From Streptomyces sp. Je 1-79 (GTDB taxonomy: Bacteria > Actinomycetota > Actinomycetes > Streptomycetales > Streptomycetaceae), in the NCBI RefSeq assembly GCF_025195125.1, contig NZ_JAMGSL010000003.1:25507-89506 (forward strand): a DNA stretch of 64,000 nucleotides, given 5' to 3'. Under the pieces are notes generated by a model. It had not been told where the DNA came from. It was given only the letters and a program-made list of their open reading frames with translations, and did not search any database. Positions 39,503-49,050 of the stretch are shown here, in pieces. Position 1 is the stretch's first letter. Every line of letters starts with the position of its first letter. The position numbers were made by a program, and so were the translations under genes.

Positions 39503-40831
39503 CTACTTCTTGACGCGAACCGTCTTGGTGGAGCGGGTCTCGAGAGTCATCTCGTCCGCTTCCGCGACCTTCGCCTTCAAACGCACAGTACCTGTCGCCG
39601 CGTCGACGACGTCCACCACCTTCGAAAGCAGTTTCGCAGTGTCAGCGTTGCCCGAGGCGGCCGCCAACTGCACGGCGCGCCCCAGTTTGGCCGTCGCCCC
39701 GTCGTGGTCACCGGACTTGCGGGCGTCCATTCCCTGCTGGATGACCTGCGCCAACTCGGCCTGACCGGTGTAGTGCGCGACCTGCGGGTTGATCGACGTC
39801 GACATCGCCATGTCGTCCGTCCACACGGCCCGTACCAGTCCCTGGCCGAGCGTCTTCGGGGTGTCGCCGAGCGGGTCGGGGACGATCAGCGAGACCCGGG
39901 CGGCGAGCATCTCCTGGCCGATTCCGGCCTGGGGAACCCGTACGCAGACGTGGTAGTCGCGGGACTCGTCACCCCACGAGCCGGTGGGGTAGTCCCCGGC
40001 CCGCGCCGTCGCCTCCGTACGGCGCTCGGTCAGCTCCTCGACGGTCGGCGCGACCTGCTTCACGAAGGCGATCTCCACCCCGACCGGCGTCCACAGACGG
40101 AGCGCGACGTCCGCGACCTCCTTGCCCATGGTGTTCTCCATCATCGCGGTGAAGTCGGTCGCGAGGCCCTGCGGATCGGCCACGATGTCGGCCGTGCCGA
40201 GCAGCGCGGAGGCGATGCCGGTGACCTCCTTGACCTCCCAGTCCGTACCGACACCCCGCGCGTCACAGGTGAAGCGGCCCGCGCACGCGTCGAGCGCGGC
40301 CCGCAGGTCCTCGGGCGACTCGTGCTCGTTGCGCCCGTCGGTGAGCAGGATGCCGTGCCGGATGGCGACCTCGGCGGAGCCGAGCAGCCGGTCCGCGAGA
40401 CGCAGCCAGGTGCCGATCGCCGTACCGCCGCCCGCGCTCAGCCGGCGCAGCGCGTCCTTCGCCTGGCCACGGGTCGCCGGCCCGGCGACGGCGAGCCGGC
40501 CGTCGCCCGGGTATACCTCTTTCGCCACGTGCGTGCCCGCGACGACCGCGAAGGAGGTGCCGTCGCGCAGGGCGTCGATGGCGGCGGCCGTGGCGTCCCG
40601 GGCTCCGCGCATCTTGGTCGGCGGGTAGTCCATGGAACCGGAGCAGTCGACCATGATCACCACGCCCGCGTCGGCGCCCGCGCCGCTCGGCACCGCGCCG
40701 CCGCTCGTGCCGCCGCCGGTCGAGGTGACCGTGACGATGGCGTTGACCTCACGCCCGCCCTCGGGCAGGAACTCGTTCTGGTACACGTCCACCGAGAACT
40801 GCGGCACGTTCGACTTGGAGAAGTTCGCCAT
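39503..40831 (-). CDS. VWA-domain (TerY-like) protein in the pknG operon
   Basis: A 442-residue cytoplasmic protein with a von Willebrand A domain. The MIDAS motif is in VVIMVDCSGSMDYPP, with further ligands around GGGTAIGTWL and ILLTDGRNEH. The C-terminal part has a beta-rich domain and an Ala-rich helical segment (ARKSGDHDGATAKLGRAVQL) resembling a short TPR-like bundle. ATG 40831 is preferred: an upstream start lacks a ribosome site, whereas GAGGAG precedes this one. VWA proteins scaffold partners in a metal-dependent way, so it may couple phosphorylation to another enzyme. Confidence 0.88.
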   Translation of the reverse strand: MANFSKSNVPQFSVDVYQNEFLPEGGREVNAIVTVTSTGGGTSGGAVPSGAGADAGVVIMVDCSGSMDYPPTKMRGARDATAAAIDALRDGTSFAVVAGTHVAKEVYPGDGRLAVAGPATRGQAKDALRRLSAGGGTAIGTWLRLADRLLGSAEVAIRHGILLTDGRNEHESPEDLRAALDACAGRFTCDARGVGTDWEVKEVTGIASALLGTADIVADPQGLATDFTAMMENTMGKEVADVALRLWTPVGVEIAFVKQVAPTVEELTERRTEATARAGDYPTGSWGDESRDYHVCVRVPQAGIGQEMLAARVSLIVPDPLGDTPKTLGQGLVRAVWTDDMAMSTSINPQVAHYTGQAELAQVIQQGMDARKSGDHDGATAKLGRAVQLAAASGNADTAKLLSKVVDVVDAATGTVRLKAKVAEADEMTLETRSTKTVRVKK

Positions 40832-40892
40832 GGGTTGAGGCTCCTCGACAGACAAGCGTGAAAGGTGAGAGAGACAGGGCGCCGACGACCGC

Positions 40893-42299
40893 TCAGGCCG
40901 ATCCTGCCCCTTGCGACGAGAGGCCGAACGGCAGCAGCGCCACTGTTACGTTGTCGTGGCCCCCGCCGTCCAGGGCGTGGCCGACCAGCACCTGGGCGCC
41001 GTGCAGCGGCCGCCCGGCGGCGTCCGCGGGCACGACCCGGGCCATCTCGCCGGCGGCCTCCGCGTAGTTCCAGAGCCCGTCTGTGCAGACCACGACCACT
41101 CCCGGGCGGTCGGGCTTGAACGCGGCGGTGTGCGGCTCCAGTTCGTACGCGTCGGCGCCGAGCCAGCCGGTGATGGCGTGGGCCCGCGCGTCGGCGTACG
41201 CCTCCGCCTCGTTCATCAGGCCGGTGGCGACCATCTGGGCGGCCCAGGAGTCGTCCTGGGTGAGCCGGGCCGGCGGGGAGGTGCGGTCGTCCGGCACCCA
41301 GTAGGCGCGGCTGTCGCCGACCCAGCCGACGATCAGCAGTCCGTCGGCGACGACCGCGCCGACGATGGTGCAGGCCGGGGCGTTCTGGTGGCGGTGCGGA
41401 TCGTGCTCCATGCCGTCCTGGCCGGGCTCCTCGGCCAGCGAGTTGACCGCCTCGGAGGCCGCGACGATCGCCTCGTGCATGGCCTGCTGCGGGTGGGTGC
41501 CGCGGGGCAGGGCGGCGAGCAGCGACTGCCCGGCCGCCTGGGCGGCGGCCGCGGAGGCCTCGTCCGGCCGGGTCGCCGAGGAGACGCCGTCGCAGACGAT
41601 CGCCAGGGAGGCGAGCGAACCGTCGGGCAGCGCGGTGGCCGAGACCGCGAACGCGTCCTCGTTGCGGTGGTGGCGCAGGCCGCGGTCGCTGACGGCGGCG
41701 ACGGTCGAGAGCTCCTGCTCCATGTGGTCGCGCTCGCGCGGCTGTGCGTGCCCGCAGTTCTCGCAGTACCCGTCGGAGTCCACGGCTCCGGCGCGGCAGG
41801 CGACGCACAGCTTGGTCCCGGCTGGCGGGGTGGCGAGCTGCGCGGCGGCCCTGGGATCGGGCGCGGCGAGTGGGAAGTCCCCCTCGGGGGCGGGGGAGCC
41901 GGCCTGGTCGGAGCCGGCCGTGGTCTCCGCGGCGAGCGCGGCCAGGGCGCTGACCGGCGGGGCCGAGGCGGCGGCCGCCGCCCGGGCCTCGGCCGTGGCG
42001 GCCGGGTACGGGTGGTCGGTGCGGACCGCCATCGTCGGCAGGTCGCGGCCGCCCGAGTCCGTGCCCGGGAGGTCGCCCGGGTGCTGCGTCGCCGTCGAGA
42101 GGGAGCCCGGCTCGCGGGGAGGGGGCTCGGGCCAGTTCACCGGCGTACCGATCGCCACCGTCGGACGGTCCGGCTCCGGTGCCGCCGCCGGTACGGCCGT
42201 GAGGTCGTAACCGCACGCCCCGCAGAACCGGTCACCCGTGTCCAGCGGCTCCGTGCAGCCAGGGCAGGCGGAGAAATCGTGCTGGGGCTTCTGGGACAT
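40893..42299 (-). CDS. PP2C-type Ser/Thr phosphatase with zinc ribbons
   Basis: A 468-residue protein. Two zinc-ribbon motifs (CPGCTEPLDTGDRFCGACGY; CVACRAGAVDSDGYCENCGH) flank a disordered Ala/Pro region. The PP2C domain runs from about residue 195. It carries SDRGLRHHRNEDAF, AIVCDGVSS, GWVGDSRAYW, CTDGLWNY and GGHDNVTVALL, giving the aspartates that hold the two metal ions. It begins 2 bp after the kinase gene, so kinase and opposing phosphatase are made together. A likely role is dephosphorylating the kinase or the FHA protein. Confidence 0.92.
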   Translation of the reverse strand: MSQKPQHDFSACPGCTEPLDTGDRFCGACGYDLTAVPAAAPEPDRPTVAIGTPVNWPEPPPREPGSLSTATQHPGDLPGTDSGGRDLPTMAVRTDHPYPAATAEARAAAAASAPPVSALAALAAETTAGSDQAGSPAPEGDFPLAAPDPRAAAQLATPPAGTKLCVACRAGAVDSDGYCENCGHAQPRERDHMEQELSTVAAVSDRGLRHHRNEDAFAVSATALPDGSLASLAIVCDGVSSATRPDEASAAAAQAAGQSLLAALPRGTHPQQAMHEAIVAASEAVNSLAEEPGQDGMEHDPHRHQNAPACTIVGAVVADGLLIVGWVGDSRAYWVPDDRTSPPARLTQDDSWAAQMVATGLMNEAEAYADARAHAITGWLGADAYELEPHTAAFKPDRPGVVVVCTDGLWNYAEAAGEMARVVPADAAGRPLHGAQVLVGHALDGGGHDNVTVALLPFGLSSQGAGSA

Positions 42300-42301
42300 A
42301 C

Positions 42302-44995
42302 TCACACCCACGTCCGGGGGCGGAAACGGTTGGCCCGCTCCACCAGTTCGATCCTCTCCTCGCCCCGCTGAGCGAGCCGGGCGAGCACCCGGTACGAGCG
42401 TTCGAGGCCGAAGCGCAGCCCGCGCTCGTCCAGTTCGCTGTCGAGCAGCCGCGCGCCGCCCGGAGTCGTTCCGGGACTCCCGGAGAGTACCCAGTCCAGC
42501 GCCGAACCGAGGACCTCCGTCGACAACCGCTCGCGGCGCACCGCGTCCAGACCGAAGTCCTGGAGCGCGGAGACCTGCGCCGCGGCCGCGGTCAGGTCCG
42601 GGCCGAGCGCTTCGTGCGCGGCCCGCCGCCGCAGCCGCGCCCGTACGGCCGCGACCCGGGCCGCGGTGTAGTGGATGGACGCCTCCGGTACGGACTCCAG
42701 GGTCCGTACGGCTCCGGTACGGTCGCCGGCCGCGAGCCGCACCCGGGCGAGCCCGAACGCGGCGCTCACGAAGCTCGGGTCGGTCGCCCACACCAGGCGG
42801 TAGTACTCCGCGGCGTTGTCCAGCTGCCCGAGGACCTCGGCGCAGATGCCGAGGGCCAGCTTGGGGGCGGGCTCACCGGGGAACGCGTCGTAGACGGCGT
42901 CGAAGGAGAGCGCCGCGTGCTCATGGTCGCCGGTCACCAGCGAGGTGATGCCGCGGTACCAGACGACCCGCCAGTCGTCCGGGTGCTCCTCCTCCAGCGT
43001 GGTGAGCGCGAGCCCGGCGGAGCCGAGGTCGGCCATCTCCAGGCGGGCCCGCAGCTCCCGCAGCCGCAACTCCAGGGAGGGCGCGGGCGCGTGGCCCAGG
43101 GCGCTGATCAGCTCGGCGGGGGCGGAGGCCATCAGACCGGCGAGGAAGCCCGCGTTGGGGTCCCCGGGGTCCACCCGGGGCACGGGCAGCGCGAGCGAGG
43201 CGGCCCGCCCGTCGAGCGCCGCGAGGAAGGCCCCGCCGGGGAGCGCCGCCACCCCGGGGACCGCCGCCGCCACCCCGCCGTGCGCCGGCACCGGAGCGCC
43301 CTGCGCCGGCACCGGCGCGCCGTGCGCGGGGGCCGGTGCGCCGTGCGCGGGAACGACCTGCGCCGGGACGGAAGCGACCTGCGCGGGCAGAGGGGCGACC
43401 TGCGCGGGTGCGGGGGCGACCTGCGCCGGGCCAGGGGCGCCGTGCGCGGGGGCCGGTGCGCCGGGCAGGGCCCTGACCCCTCCCCGCCCGCGGCCTCGCG
43501 CGCGGCCCGGGTTCCGGGCGCCCAGGACCGAGACGTCCTCCGTCAGCTCCGCGAACAGCTCCGTGTCCGTGACCCGCAGCTCCGTCCCGAACAGTGTCGA
43601 GAGCGCCGGGCGCGGACGGCCCGACTGGAGGGCGACGACCTCGCGCAGGACGCCCGTCAGCTGCTCCGCCATCTCCTGCGCGGAGGCGAACCGGCGGGCC
43701 GGGTCGGGGTCCGTGGCGCGCACCAGGAGACGGTAGAAGGACTCGTACGTCCGGAAGACCTCGATGTGCTCGGGGTCGGGCAGCGAGTCGACGAAGACGT
43801 TCGTGTACCCCTGGAAGTCGAAGGTCAGCACGGCGAGCGTGCGCGCCACCGTGTACAGGTCGCTCGCCACCGACGGACCGACCTCGGCCACCTCCGGCGC
43901 CTGGTAGCCGACCGTGCCGTAGATCGCCGACTCGTCGTCGTCCATCCGGCGGACGGCGCCCATGTCGATCAGCTTGAGCTGGTCCTCGCTCTGGATCGCG
44001 TTGTCGACCTTGAAGTCGCAGTACAGCAGGTTCCGGCTGTGCAGGTGCCCCAGCGCCTCCAGGGCCTCGATCCCGTAGGCGCAGGCCTGCTCCACCGGCA
44101 GCGGATCGCGCCGGCCGTCCGGTGTCCGGCGGTCGTTGGCGATCTCCTTGAGCGCCTTGCCACCGACGTACTCCATGACGATGTAGCCGTCCAGGGAGCC
44201 GGTGCGCGCGTCCAGGTGCTCGACGAAGTTGTAGATCCGGACGATGTTGGAGTGCTCGATCTCGGCGAGGAAGCGGCGCTCGGAGATCGCCGCGGCCATC
44301 GCGTCCTGGTCACCCGTGTCCAGCAGGCCCTTGAGGACCACCCAGCGGTCGGAGACCGCCCGGTCGACGGCGAGGTAGATCCAGCCGAGGCCGCCGTGCG
44401 CGAGACAGCCCGCGACCTCGTACTGCCCGTGCACGATGTCCCCGCCGCGCAGCTTCGGCACGAAGGAGTACGGGTGTCCGCACTTGGTGCAGAAGCCCTC
44501 CGTACGGCCCGGCCGGTCGCCGCGCGAACGGCCCACCGGGGCACCGCAGTCCGAGCGCGAGCAGAATCGCTTCCGCTCGGGAACCTCGGGGTTGTCCATC
44601 ACCGCGGCGCGCGGGTCGGGCCGCGGCACCTCGGGGATCGCCACCAGGCCGGCCCCCAGCCGGTTCCGCCCGGACTGCGCCGTCGACGAGCCGGAGCTGC
44701 GCACCGACACCGAACGGCCGCTGCTCCCGCCCGACAGCGAGCGCGAGAGGCGCCCCGAGACCGAGCGGCGGGACGTGGCCGAGCGGGAGGAGCGCGAGGA
44801 CGCGCGGGAGGAGGCGCGCGAACTCGACCGGGACGGGCTCGACCCCCTGCCGGGCACGGCCATCCCGGTCGGGTTGGCCTGGAGCATGCCGCCCGGCGCG
44901 ACGACCGGTGCCAGCCCGCAGGTGTCGCAGTACAGCTCGCCGCCGCCCATGTCCTCGTACGATCCCTCGCACGAGGGACGCTGACAGGTGCTCAC
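42302..44995 (-). CDS. pknG: PknG-like serine/threonine protein kinase with TPR tail
   Basis: An 897-residue kinase. Zinc/rubredoxin-like CxxC pairs (YCDTCG; RFCSRSDCG with FCTKCGHPYSF) lie before the kinase domain, at about residues 188-452. The Lys is in WVVLKGLL, the catalytic loop is LLYCDFKVDNA instead of HRD, and the metal loop is LIDMGAV instead of DFG. These substitutions are typical of PknG. A Pro/Ala repeat linker and a C-terminal TPR region (about 680-897) follow. Residues 50-105 are a Ser/Arg-rich stretch. GTG 44995 overlaps the preceding stop (GTGA). PknG controls glutamate metabolism through an FHA protein in mycobacteria. Confidence 0.9.
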   Translation of the reverse strand: MSTCQRPSCEGSYEDMGGGELYCDTCGLAPVVAPGGMLQANPTGMAVPGRGSSPSRSSSRASSRASSRSSRSATSRRSVSGRLSRSLSGGSSGRSVSVRSSGSSTAQSGRNRLGAGLVAIPEVPRPDPRAAVMDNPEVPERKRFCSRSDCGAPVGRSRGDRPGRTEGFCTKCGHPYSFVPKLRGGDIVHGQYEVAGCLAHGGLGWIYLAVDRAVSDRWVVLKGLLDTGDQDAMAAAISERRFLAEIEHSNIVRIYNFVEHLDARTGSLDGYIVMEYVGGKALKEIANDRRTPDGRRDPLPVEQACAYGIEALEALGHLHSRNLLYCDFKVDNAIQSEDQLKLIDMGAVRRMDDDESAIYGTVGYQAPEVAEVGPSVASDLYTVARTLAVLTFDFQGYTNVFVDSLPDPEHIEVFRTYESFYRLLVRATDPDPARRFASAQEMAEQLTGVLREVVALQSGRPRPALSTLFGTELRVTDTELFAELTEDVSVLGARNPGRARGRGRGGVRALPGAPAPAHGAPGPAQVAPAPAQVAPLPAQVASVPAQVVPAHGAPAPAHGAPVPAQGAPVPAHGGVAAAVPGVAALPGGAFLAALDGRAASLALPVPRVDPGDPNAGFLAGLMASAPAELISALGHAPAPSLELRLRELRARLEMADLGSAGLALTTLEEEHPDDWRVVWYRGITSLVTGDHEHAALSFDAVYDAFPGEPAPKLALGICAEVLGQLDNAAEYYRLVWATDPSFVSAAFGLARVRLAAGDRTGAVRTLESVPEASIHYTAARVAAVRARLRRRAAHEALGPDLTAAAAQVSALQDFGLDAVRRERLSTEVLGSALDWVLSGSPGTTPGGARLLDSELDERGLRFGLERSYRVLARLAQRGEERIELVERANRFRPRTWV

Positions 44996-46293
44996 CACTG
45001 ACTCCCTCTGGCATCTCTGGGGCCGGACAGAACCTCCGCCGCGGCGTGCTGGTAGCGCAGTACCGCCTGCTCGGCGACCCGCAGGTCGCAGGGTGCGCTC
45101 CACAGCATCCGGCGGGCCGCGTCGTACCGCTCGATCAGGAGCGGATCCTCCGCCGCGCCGAGCCGGGCCACCTTCGCCTTGTACGCGTCGAGCCGGCCGC
45201 GCAGCTCGGCGCGGACCGCGAGCGGCGCGGTGACGGCGGTCAAGGACGCGCGGGCGCGCTGCAGTTCGTCCTCGGCCTCCTGCTCCAGCGAATCCAGGAG
45301 CGGCGAGAGCCGGTGCCACTGGGCGTGCCTGCGGTACTCGGCGGCCGTCGCGAGGCGTTCCTGGAGGACCGTCGGCGGGCCGCTGACGGCCGGTACCTCT
45401 GATGCGGCGATCTTGGCAAGGACCTCGCCGCGAGCCATCCGTGCCTCGGAGAGCGTCCGGTCGGCGCGCGAGAGGACGTCCCGCAGCCGCAGCAGCCGCT
45501 CCTCGGAGTCCTGGCGGACCGCGAGGACCGCCTCGATCTCCCGCCGGATGTCCTCAAGGGCGCGGGCCGCCCGGTCGTACCGCTCGGTGTCCGGTCTCCC
45601 GCCGCCCGGCGCCGAACTCCCGGCGGCGGGCCGCCAGAAGGCCAGCGGGTCCGTGACGACCTGGGAGCGCAGCGCGGTCAGCTCGGCCGTGATCGTCTCC
45701 AGCTCGTCGCCCGCCGGATGTTCCCCCGGCCGTACTCCGACGGAGTGCGCGAGCGAACGCGTCCGCCCCAGCTCCGCGGCGAGGAGGTCTATCCGCGCGG
45801 GCAGCGCCGACCAGACGGCGTCGGCGGTGACGACCATGTCGAGCGAGGAGGCGTACAGCTCGTTCATCCGGCCCACCAGCCGCTCCAGCGTGAACCGCTC
45901 GGAGAGCCGGGCGGGGCCGGTGAGCGACGGGGCGGCGGGCTGCTGTGCCCCGCCCGCGACCAGCACGCTCTCGCCGCGCAGCCGCTCGGTCAGCTCCACC
46001 AGGTCCTCCCGGCTGGCCCAGCGTCGCCGTGCCCGCAGCTCACGGGCGTCGCGCAGGGCGCCCGTGTACGCGTCGAAGTACGTCCAGAGCAGGGTGATCG
46101 TCCGCTCGGTGGACTGCCAGCGGTCCCAGGTGGTCCCGGTCAGCTCGGCGCCTTCGAGCAGCCTGCGGCCCGCGTGGTCCTGGAGCGCCAGCAGCGAGTC
46201 CTCGATCGCCTTGTGCTCCGCGCCGAGCCGCGCCAGCGCACGGTCCACCTCGTCCCGGTCCATCACCGGCCCAGGGGTGCCCGCGACGCCCAT
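44992..46293 (-). CDS. Coiled-coil protein of unknown function in the pknG operon
   Basis: A 433-residue cytoplasmic, strongly helical protein rich in Glu, Arg and Ala, with heptad-like stretches such as ALEDIRREIEAVLAVRQDSE and LRLRDVLSRADRTLSEARMA. There is no signal peptide and no catalytic motif. ATG 46293 follows AGGTGAT. Its stop overlaps the kinase start by four bases, the tightest coupling in the operon. That suggests it is made in fixed ratio with the PknG-like kinase. It has no counterpart in the three-gene mycobacterial glnX-glnH-pknG locus, so it may be a Streptomyces-specific adaptor. Confidence 0.8.
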   Translation of the reverse strand: MGVAGTPGPVMDRDEVDRALARLGAEHKAIEDSLLALQDHAGRRLLEGAELTGTTWDRWQSTERTITLLWTYFDAYTGALRDARELRARRRWASREDLVELTERLRGESVLVAGGAQQPAAPSLTGPARLSERFTLERLVGRMNELYASSLDMVVTADAVWSALPARIDLLAAELGRTRSLAHSVGVRPGEHPAGDELETITAELTALRSQVVTDPLAFWRPAAGSSAPGGGRPDTERYDRAARALEDIRREIEAVLAVRQDSEERLLRLRDVLSRADRTLSEARMARGEVLAKIAASEVPAVSGPPTVLQERLATAAEYRRHAQWHRLSPLLDSLEQEAEDELQRARASLTAVTAPLAVRAELRGRLDAYKAKVARLGAAEDPLLIERYDAARRMLWSAPCDLRVAEQAVLRYQHAAAEVLSGPRDARGSQW

Positions 46294-46308
46294 CGATCAC
46301 CTCTCGCT

Positions 46309-47367
46309 CTACTTGTACATGGGTGCGGGCGGCCCGGATATCCCGGGCAGGTCCGCCTTCAGCCACTTGTCGTACGCCGCTTTCCAGGCGCCCTGGCGGT
46401 ACTGGACGAGGACCTGGTTGACCCGGCGGACCAGGTCGTCGTTGCCGAGCTTGGCGGCGACTCCGTAGTACTCGGTGGTGAACGGCCTGCCCTTGAGCTC
46501 GACGGCCGGGTCCTGCGCGGCCTGCCCCGCCGCCAGCGCGTTGTCCGTGACGACGGCGTCGACCTCGCCCATCTGGAGCCGGGCCAGACAGTCGAGCTGG
46601 TTCGGGACGGTGAACTGGTCCCTGTCGTTCCCGGTGCCGTCGCCCTCGTCCCTGAACGTGGCGCCGAAGGAGTTGTCCTCCAGGGCCTCGTAGGCCGTGG
46701 AGCCTTCCGCCGTGCAGATCCGCTTGCCCTTGAGCGAGCCGTCGTACCCGGTGATGTCGGTGGAGTCCTTGGGCGCGAGGACCTGCTGGCCGGCCTGGAA
46801 GTAGGCCGTGGAGAAGGCGACCTGCTCGATCCGCTTGCAGTTGATCGTCATCGTGCGGACGACGAGGTCGACCTTGCCGCTGTCCAGGGCCGCGATCCGC
46901 TGGTTGGTCGGGATCGTACGGAATATGATCGCGTCCTCGCTGCCCAGCAGGTCCTTGGCGATCGCCTTGGCCAGCGCGATGTCGAACCCTTCCAGCTCCC
47001 GGTTCTCGGGGTTGAAGTACCCCCAGTTGAAGCTGTTCTGGTCGACGCCGACGACGAGCTTCCCGCGGGCCTTGATCGCCGCAACCGCCGGGCCGTCCTC
47101 GATGGCCGGGGTGAGCGAGGCCTCAGGGTTGCGGCAGCTCTCCGCCTTGGCCTGCACCCCGACACCGACGCCCGGTCCGGTCACCACGGGGGCGACCGGC
47201 GCGCCGCCGCCGCTGTGGGTCAGCGGCAGCAGGGTCAGCGAGGCGGTCAGCCCGCAGGCCACGGCCATCGCCCCGACACCGCCCCAGCCGCGCAGCCGCC
47301 CCAGGGGGCGTCCGCCGAGGAGCCGGGCCGGACCGCGCATCCTCGCGCCGTCGACGCCGTTCCGCAT
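46309..47367 (-). CDS. glnH: GlnH-like amino-acid-binding protein of the pknG operon
   Basis: A 352-residue periplasmic-binding-type protein. The N-terminus has a basic stretch and hydrophobic helix (VGAMAVACGLTASLTLLPL), so it is exported and perhaps anchored. The SBP family 3 fold follows: LVVGVDQNSFNWGYFNP, LEGFDIALAKAIAKDLL, FRTIPTNQRIAALDSGKVDL and VDAVVTDNALAAG, the polar amino-acid class. No permease or ATPase is adjacent. In mycobacteria GlnH senses aspartate/glutamate and signals through GlnX to PknG. This sensing role, rather than transport, fits the layout here. It starts 11 bp after glnX. Confidence 0.88.
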   Translation of the reverse strand: MRNGVDGARMRGPARLLGGRPLGRLRGWGGVGAMAVACGLTASLTLLPLTHSGGGAPVAPVVTGPGVGVGVQAKAESCRNPEASLTPAIEDGPAVAAIKARGKLVVGVDQNSFNWGYFNPENRELEGFDIALAKAIAKDLLGSEDAIIFRTIPTNQRIAALDSGKVDLVVRTMTINCKRIEQVAFSTAYFQAGQQVLAPKDSTDITGYDGSLKGKRICTAEGSTAYEALEDNSFGATFRDEGDGTGNDRDQFTVPNQLDCLARLQMGEVDAVVTDNALAAGQAAQDPAVELKGRPFTTEYYGVAAKLGNDDLVRRVNQVLVQYRQGAWKAAYDKWLKADLPGISGPPAPMYK

Positions 47368-47378
47368 CCCGCCCCCTC

Positions 47379-48830
47379 TCACCGGTACTCCGACAGCCTG
47401 CGGTTGATGCCCATGACGGCGCCCGCAGCGCCCAGTATCCCGAGCGCCGCCGCTCCCAGCGGGAGCGCGGTGAGTGCGGACCGGCCGCCCTCGGCGGCCC
47501 GGGTGAACTCGCTCTGCTCGTGGTCCAGGGCCCGCTTCAGGGCCGCGTCGACCTGGTCGAAGGACTGCCCGGTGGAAGCGCCCGGTCCGACGACACTGGT
47601 CCGCGCGCCCTCGTAGTTGCCCGCGTCGTCCTTCTCCCGGGCGTCCTTGTGGCGCTCCCGCCAGTCGGCCGTACGGTCGGCGGCGGCGCTCAGCGGATCG
47701 CGACCCGCGTCGTCGTCGGCCAGCTCGCGTGCCTCGGCGAGGGCGGCCGTCAGCGTCTTCATGCTGCTCGCGTAGTCGGTCTCGTACTTGTCGTTCTTGC
47801 CGTCGTCGGTGAGGACCGCGCCCCGGGCGACCAGCGTCAGGTTCTCGTTGGCCCGCGCCTTCAGGGAGCTGATCCGGGCGGTGTTGAGGACCTGGAGCGA
47901 GCTCTGCCCGTGCTCGCGGGCGTCGTTCAGCCCGGCACTGGCGACGGTGTGCGCCGTCGCGAGCCAGAGCAGCACGATCACGGAGGCGGCGGACGCGGCG
48001 AGCAGCCCCTGGTTGAACACGCGGTTCGTCCGCGCGTACGTGCGGCGCTGCGCCCAGACCAGGACGGCGAGCGCGGCGACCCCGAGAGCGAGGGAGAGGA
48101 ACGGCCACGCGCGGGCGTCCTCGTCGTCCCGCTGGAGCCGGGCCGTCTCCGCCTCGTACAGCCGCTCGGCCGCGGGGAGCAGCTGGCTGCTCATCAGCTG
48201 GTTCGCGTACCGCAGATAGGCGCCGCCGAGCGGCAGGCCCTGCCGGTTGGCGGCCCGGGCACGCTCGATCAGGCCGGTGTAGCGCGGGAGCTGTTCGTTG
48301 AGGGTGGTGATCTCGCGGGCGGACGACGACGAGCCGTCGGTGCTCGCCGCCGCCTTGACCAGGAGGCGGGACGCGGTGGTGATGTCGTCCGTGTACCGCT
48401 TCTGGAGGTCTGCCGGGTCCCGCTCCTTGGACAGGAAGGCACTGGCCGCGGCGGTGTCGGCGTCGGCGAGCGAGCGGTAGATGCTCGCGGCGTCGGCGCT
48501 CAGCGGCTGGCTGCGGCTCACCACGTCGTCGGCGGAGGTGGCGCGGTCGGACACCTCGTAGGCGGTGACGGCCCCGAACGCGACGACCAGCAGGGCCAGG
48601 ACGGCCCCGAGGATCTGGAGCCGGCCCGGCTCGGTCGTGGCGGCCCGGCGCAGCCGTACCCGGGCCTCGTCCCAGGGCCCGCGCCCGGCGGGCGGTCCCG
48701 CGGGCTGCGGCGGGAACGAGGGCACGGACGCACCGGCCGGCGGCGAGGCCTGCGCGGGCACGCCCGTTCCCGGGCGCGCGGGCATGCCGCCCGGTGCCGA
48801 GGCGGCAGGCGCATTCGGCGGGTGTGTCAA
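47379..48830 (-). CDS. glnX: GlnX-like transmembrane signalling protein, first gene of the pknG operon
   Basis: A 483-residue membrane protein: a Pro-rich cytoplasmic N-terminus, a helix at about residues 70-92 (LQILGAVLALLVVAFGAVTA), an extracytoplasmic helical domain, two helices in the middle (FLSLALGVAALAVLVWAQ and AASAASVIVLLWLATAHTVA), a second external helical domain and a last helix (PLGAAALGILGAAGAVMGI). This duplicated sensor-like plan and its place before glnH and pknG match mycobacterial GlnX. TTG 48830 follows GGAGG. It presumably carries the GlnH state across the membrane to the kinase. Confidence 0.85.
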   Translation of the reverse strand: MTHPPNAPAASAPGGMPARPGTGVPAQASPPAGASVPSFPPQPAGPPAGRGPWDEARVRLRRAATTEPGRLQILGAVLALLVVAFGAVTAYEVSDRATSADDVVSRSQPLSADAASIYRSLADADTAAASAFLSKERDPADLQKRYTDDITTASRLLVKAAASTDGSSSSAREITTLNEQLPRYTGLIERARAANRQGLPLGGAYLRYANQLMSSQLLPAAERLYEAETARLQRDDEDARAWPFLSLALGVAALAVLVWAQRRTYARTNRVFNQGLLAASAASVIVLLWLATAHTVASAGLNDAREHGQSSLQVLNTARISSLKARANENLTLVARGAVLTDDGKNDKYETDYASSMKTLTAALAEARELADDDAGRDPLSAAADRTADWRERHKDAREKDDAGNYEGARTSVVGPGASTGQSFDQVDAALKRALDHEQSEFTRAAEGGRSALTALPLGAAALGILGAAGAVMGINRRLSEYR

Positions 48831-49050
48831 CGTGGCCTCCCCCTCGGTCCGACGTTCCCGGCCAGCAGTATGGCCTCAGGGGCCCCACCCGCACACCAGG
48901 ATTGACTGGATCTTGTTCTTATCGTGCCCCATCTCGCGCTACCCCCGTAGGCGAACCCCCTGCTATGAATACGTCTCCCGGCCCCCATCGGTTCCACCGA
49001 CGGACCGACACGAACGGGTGAACAAGGGACGGGGCGCCTCAAGAACGAGG

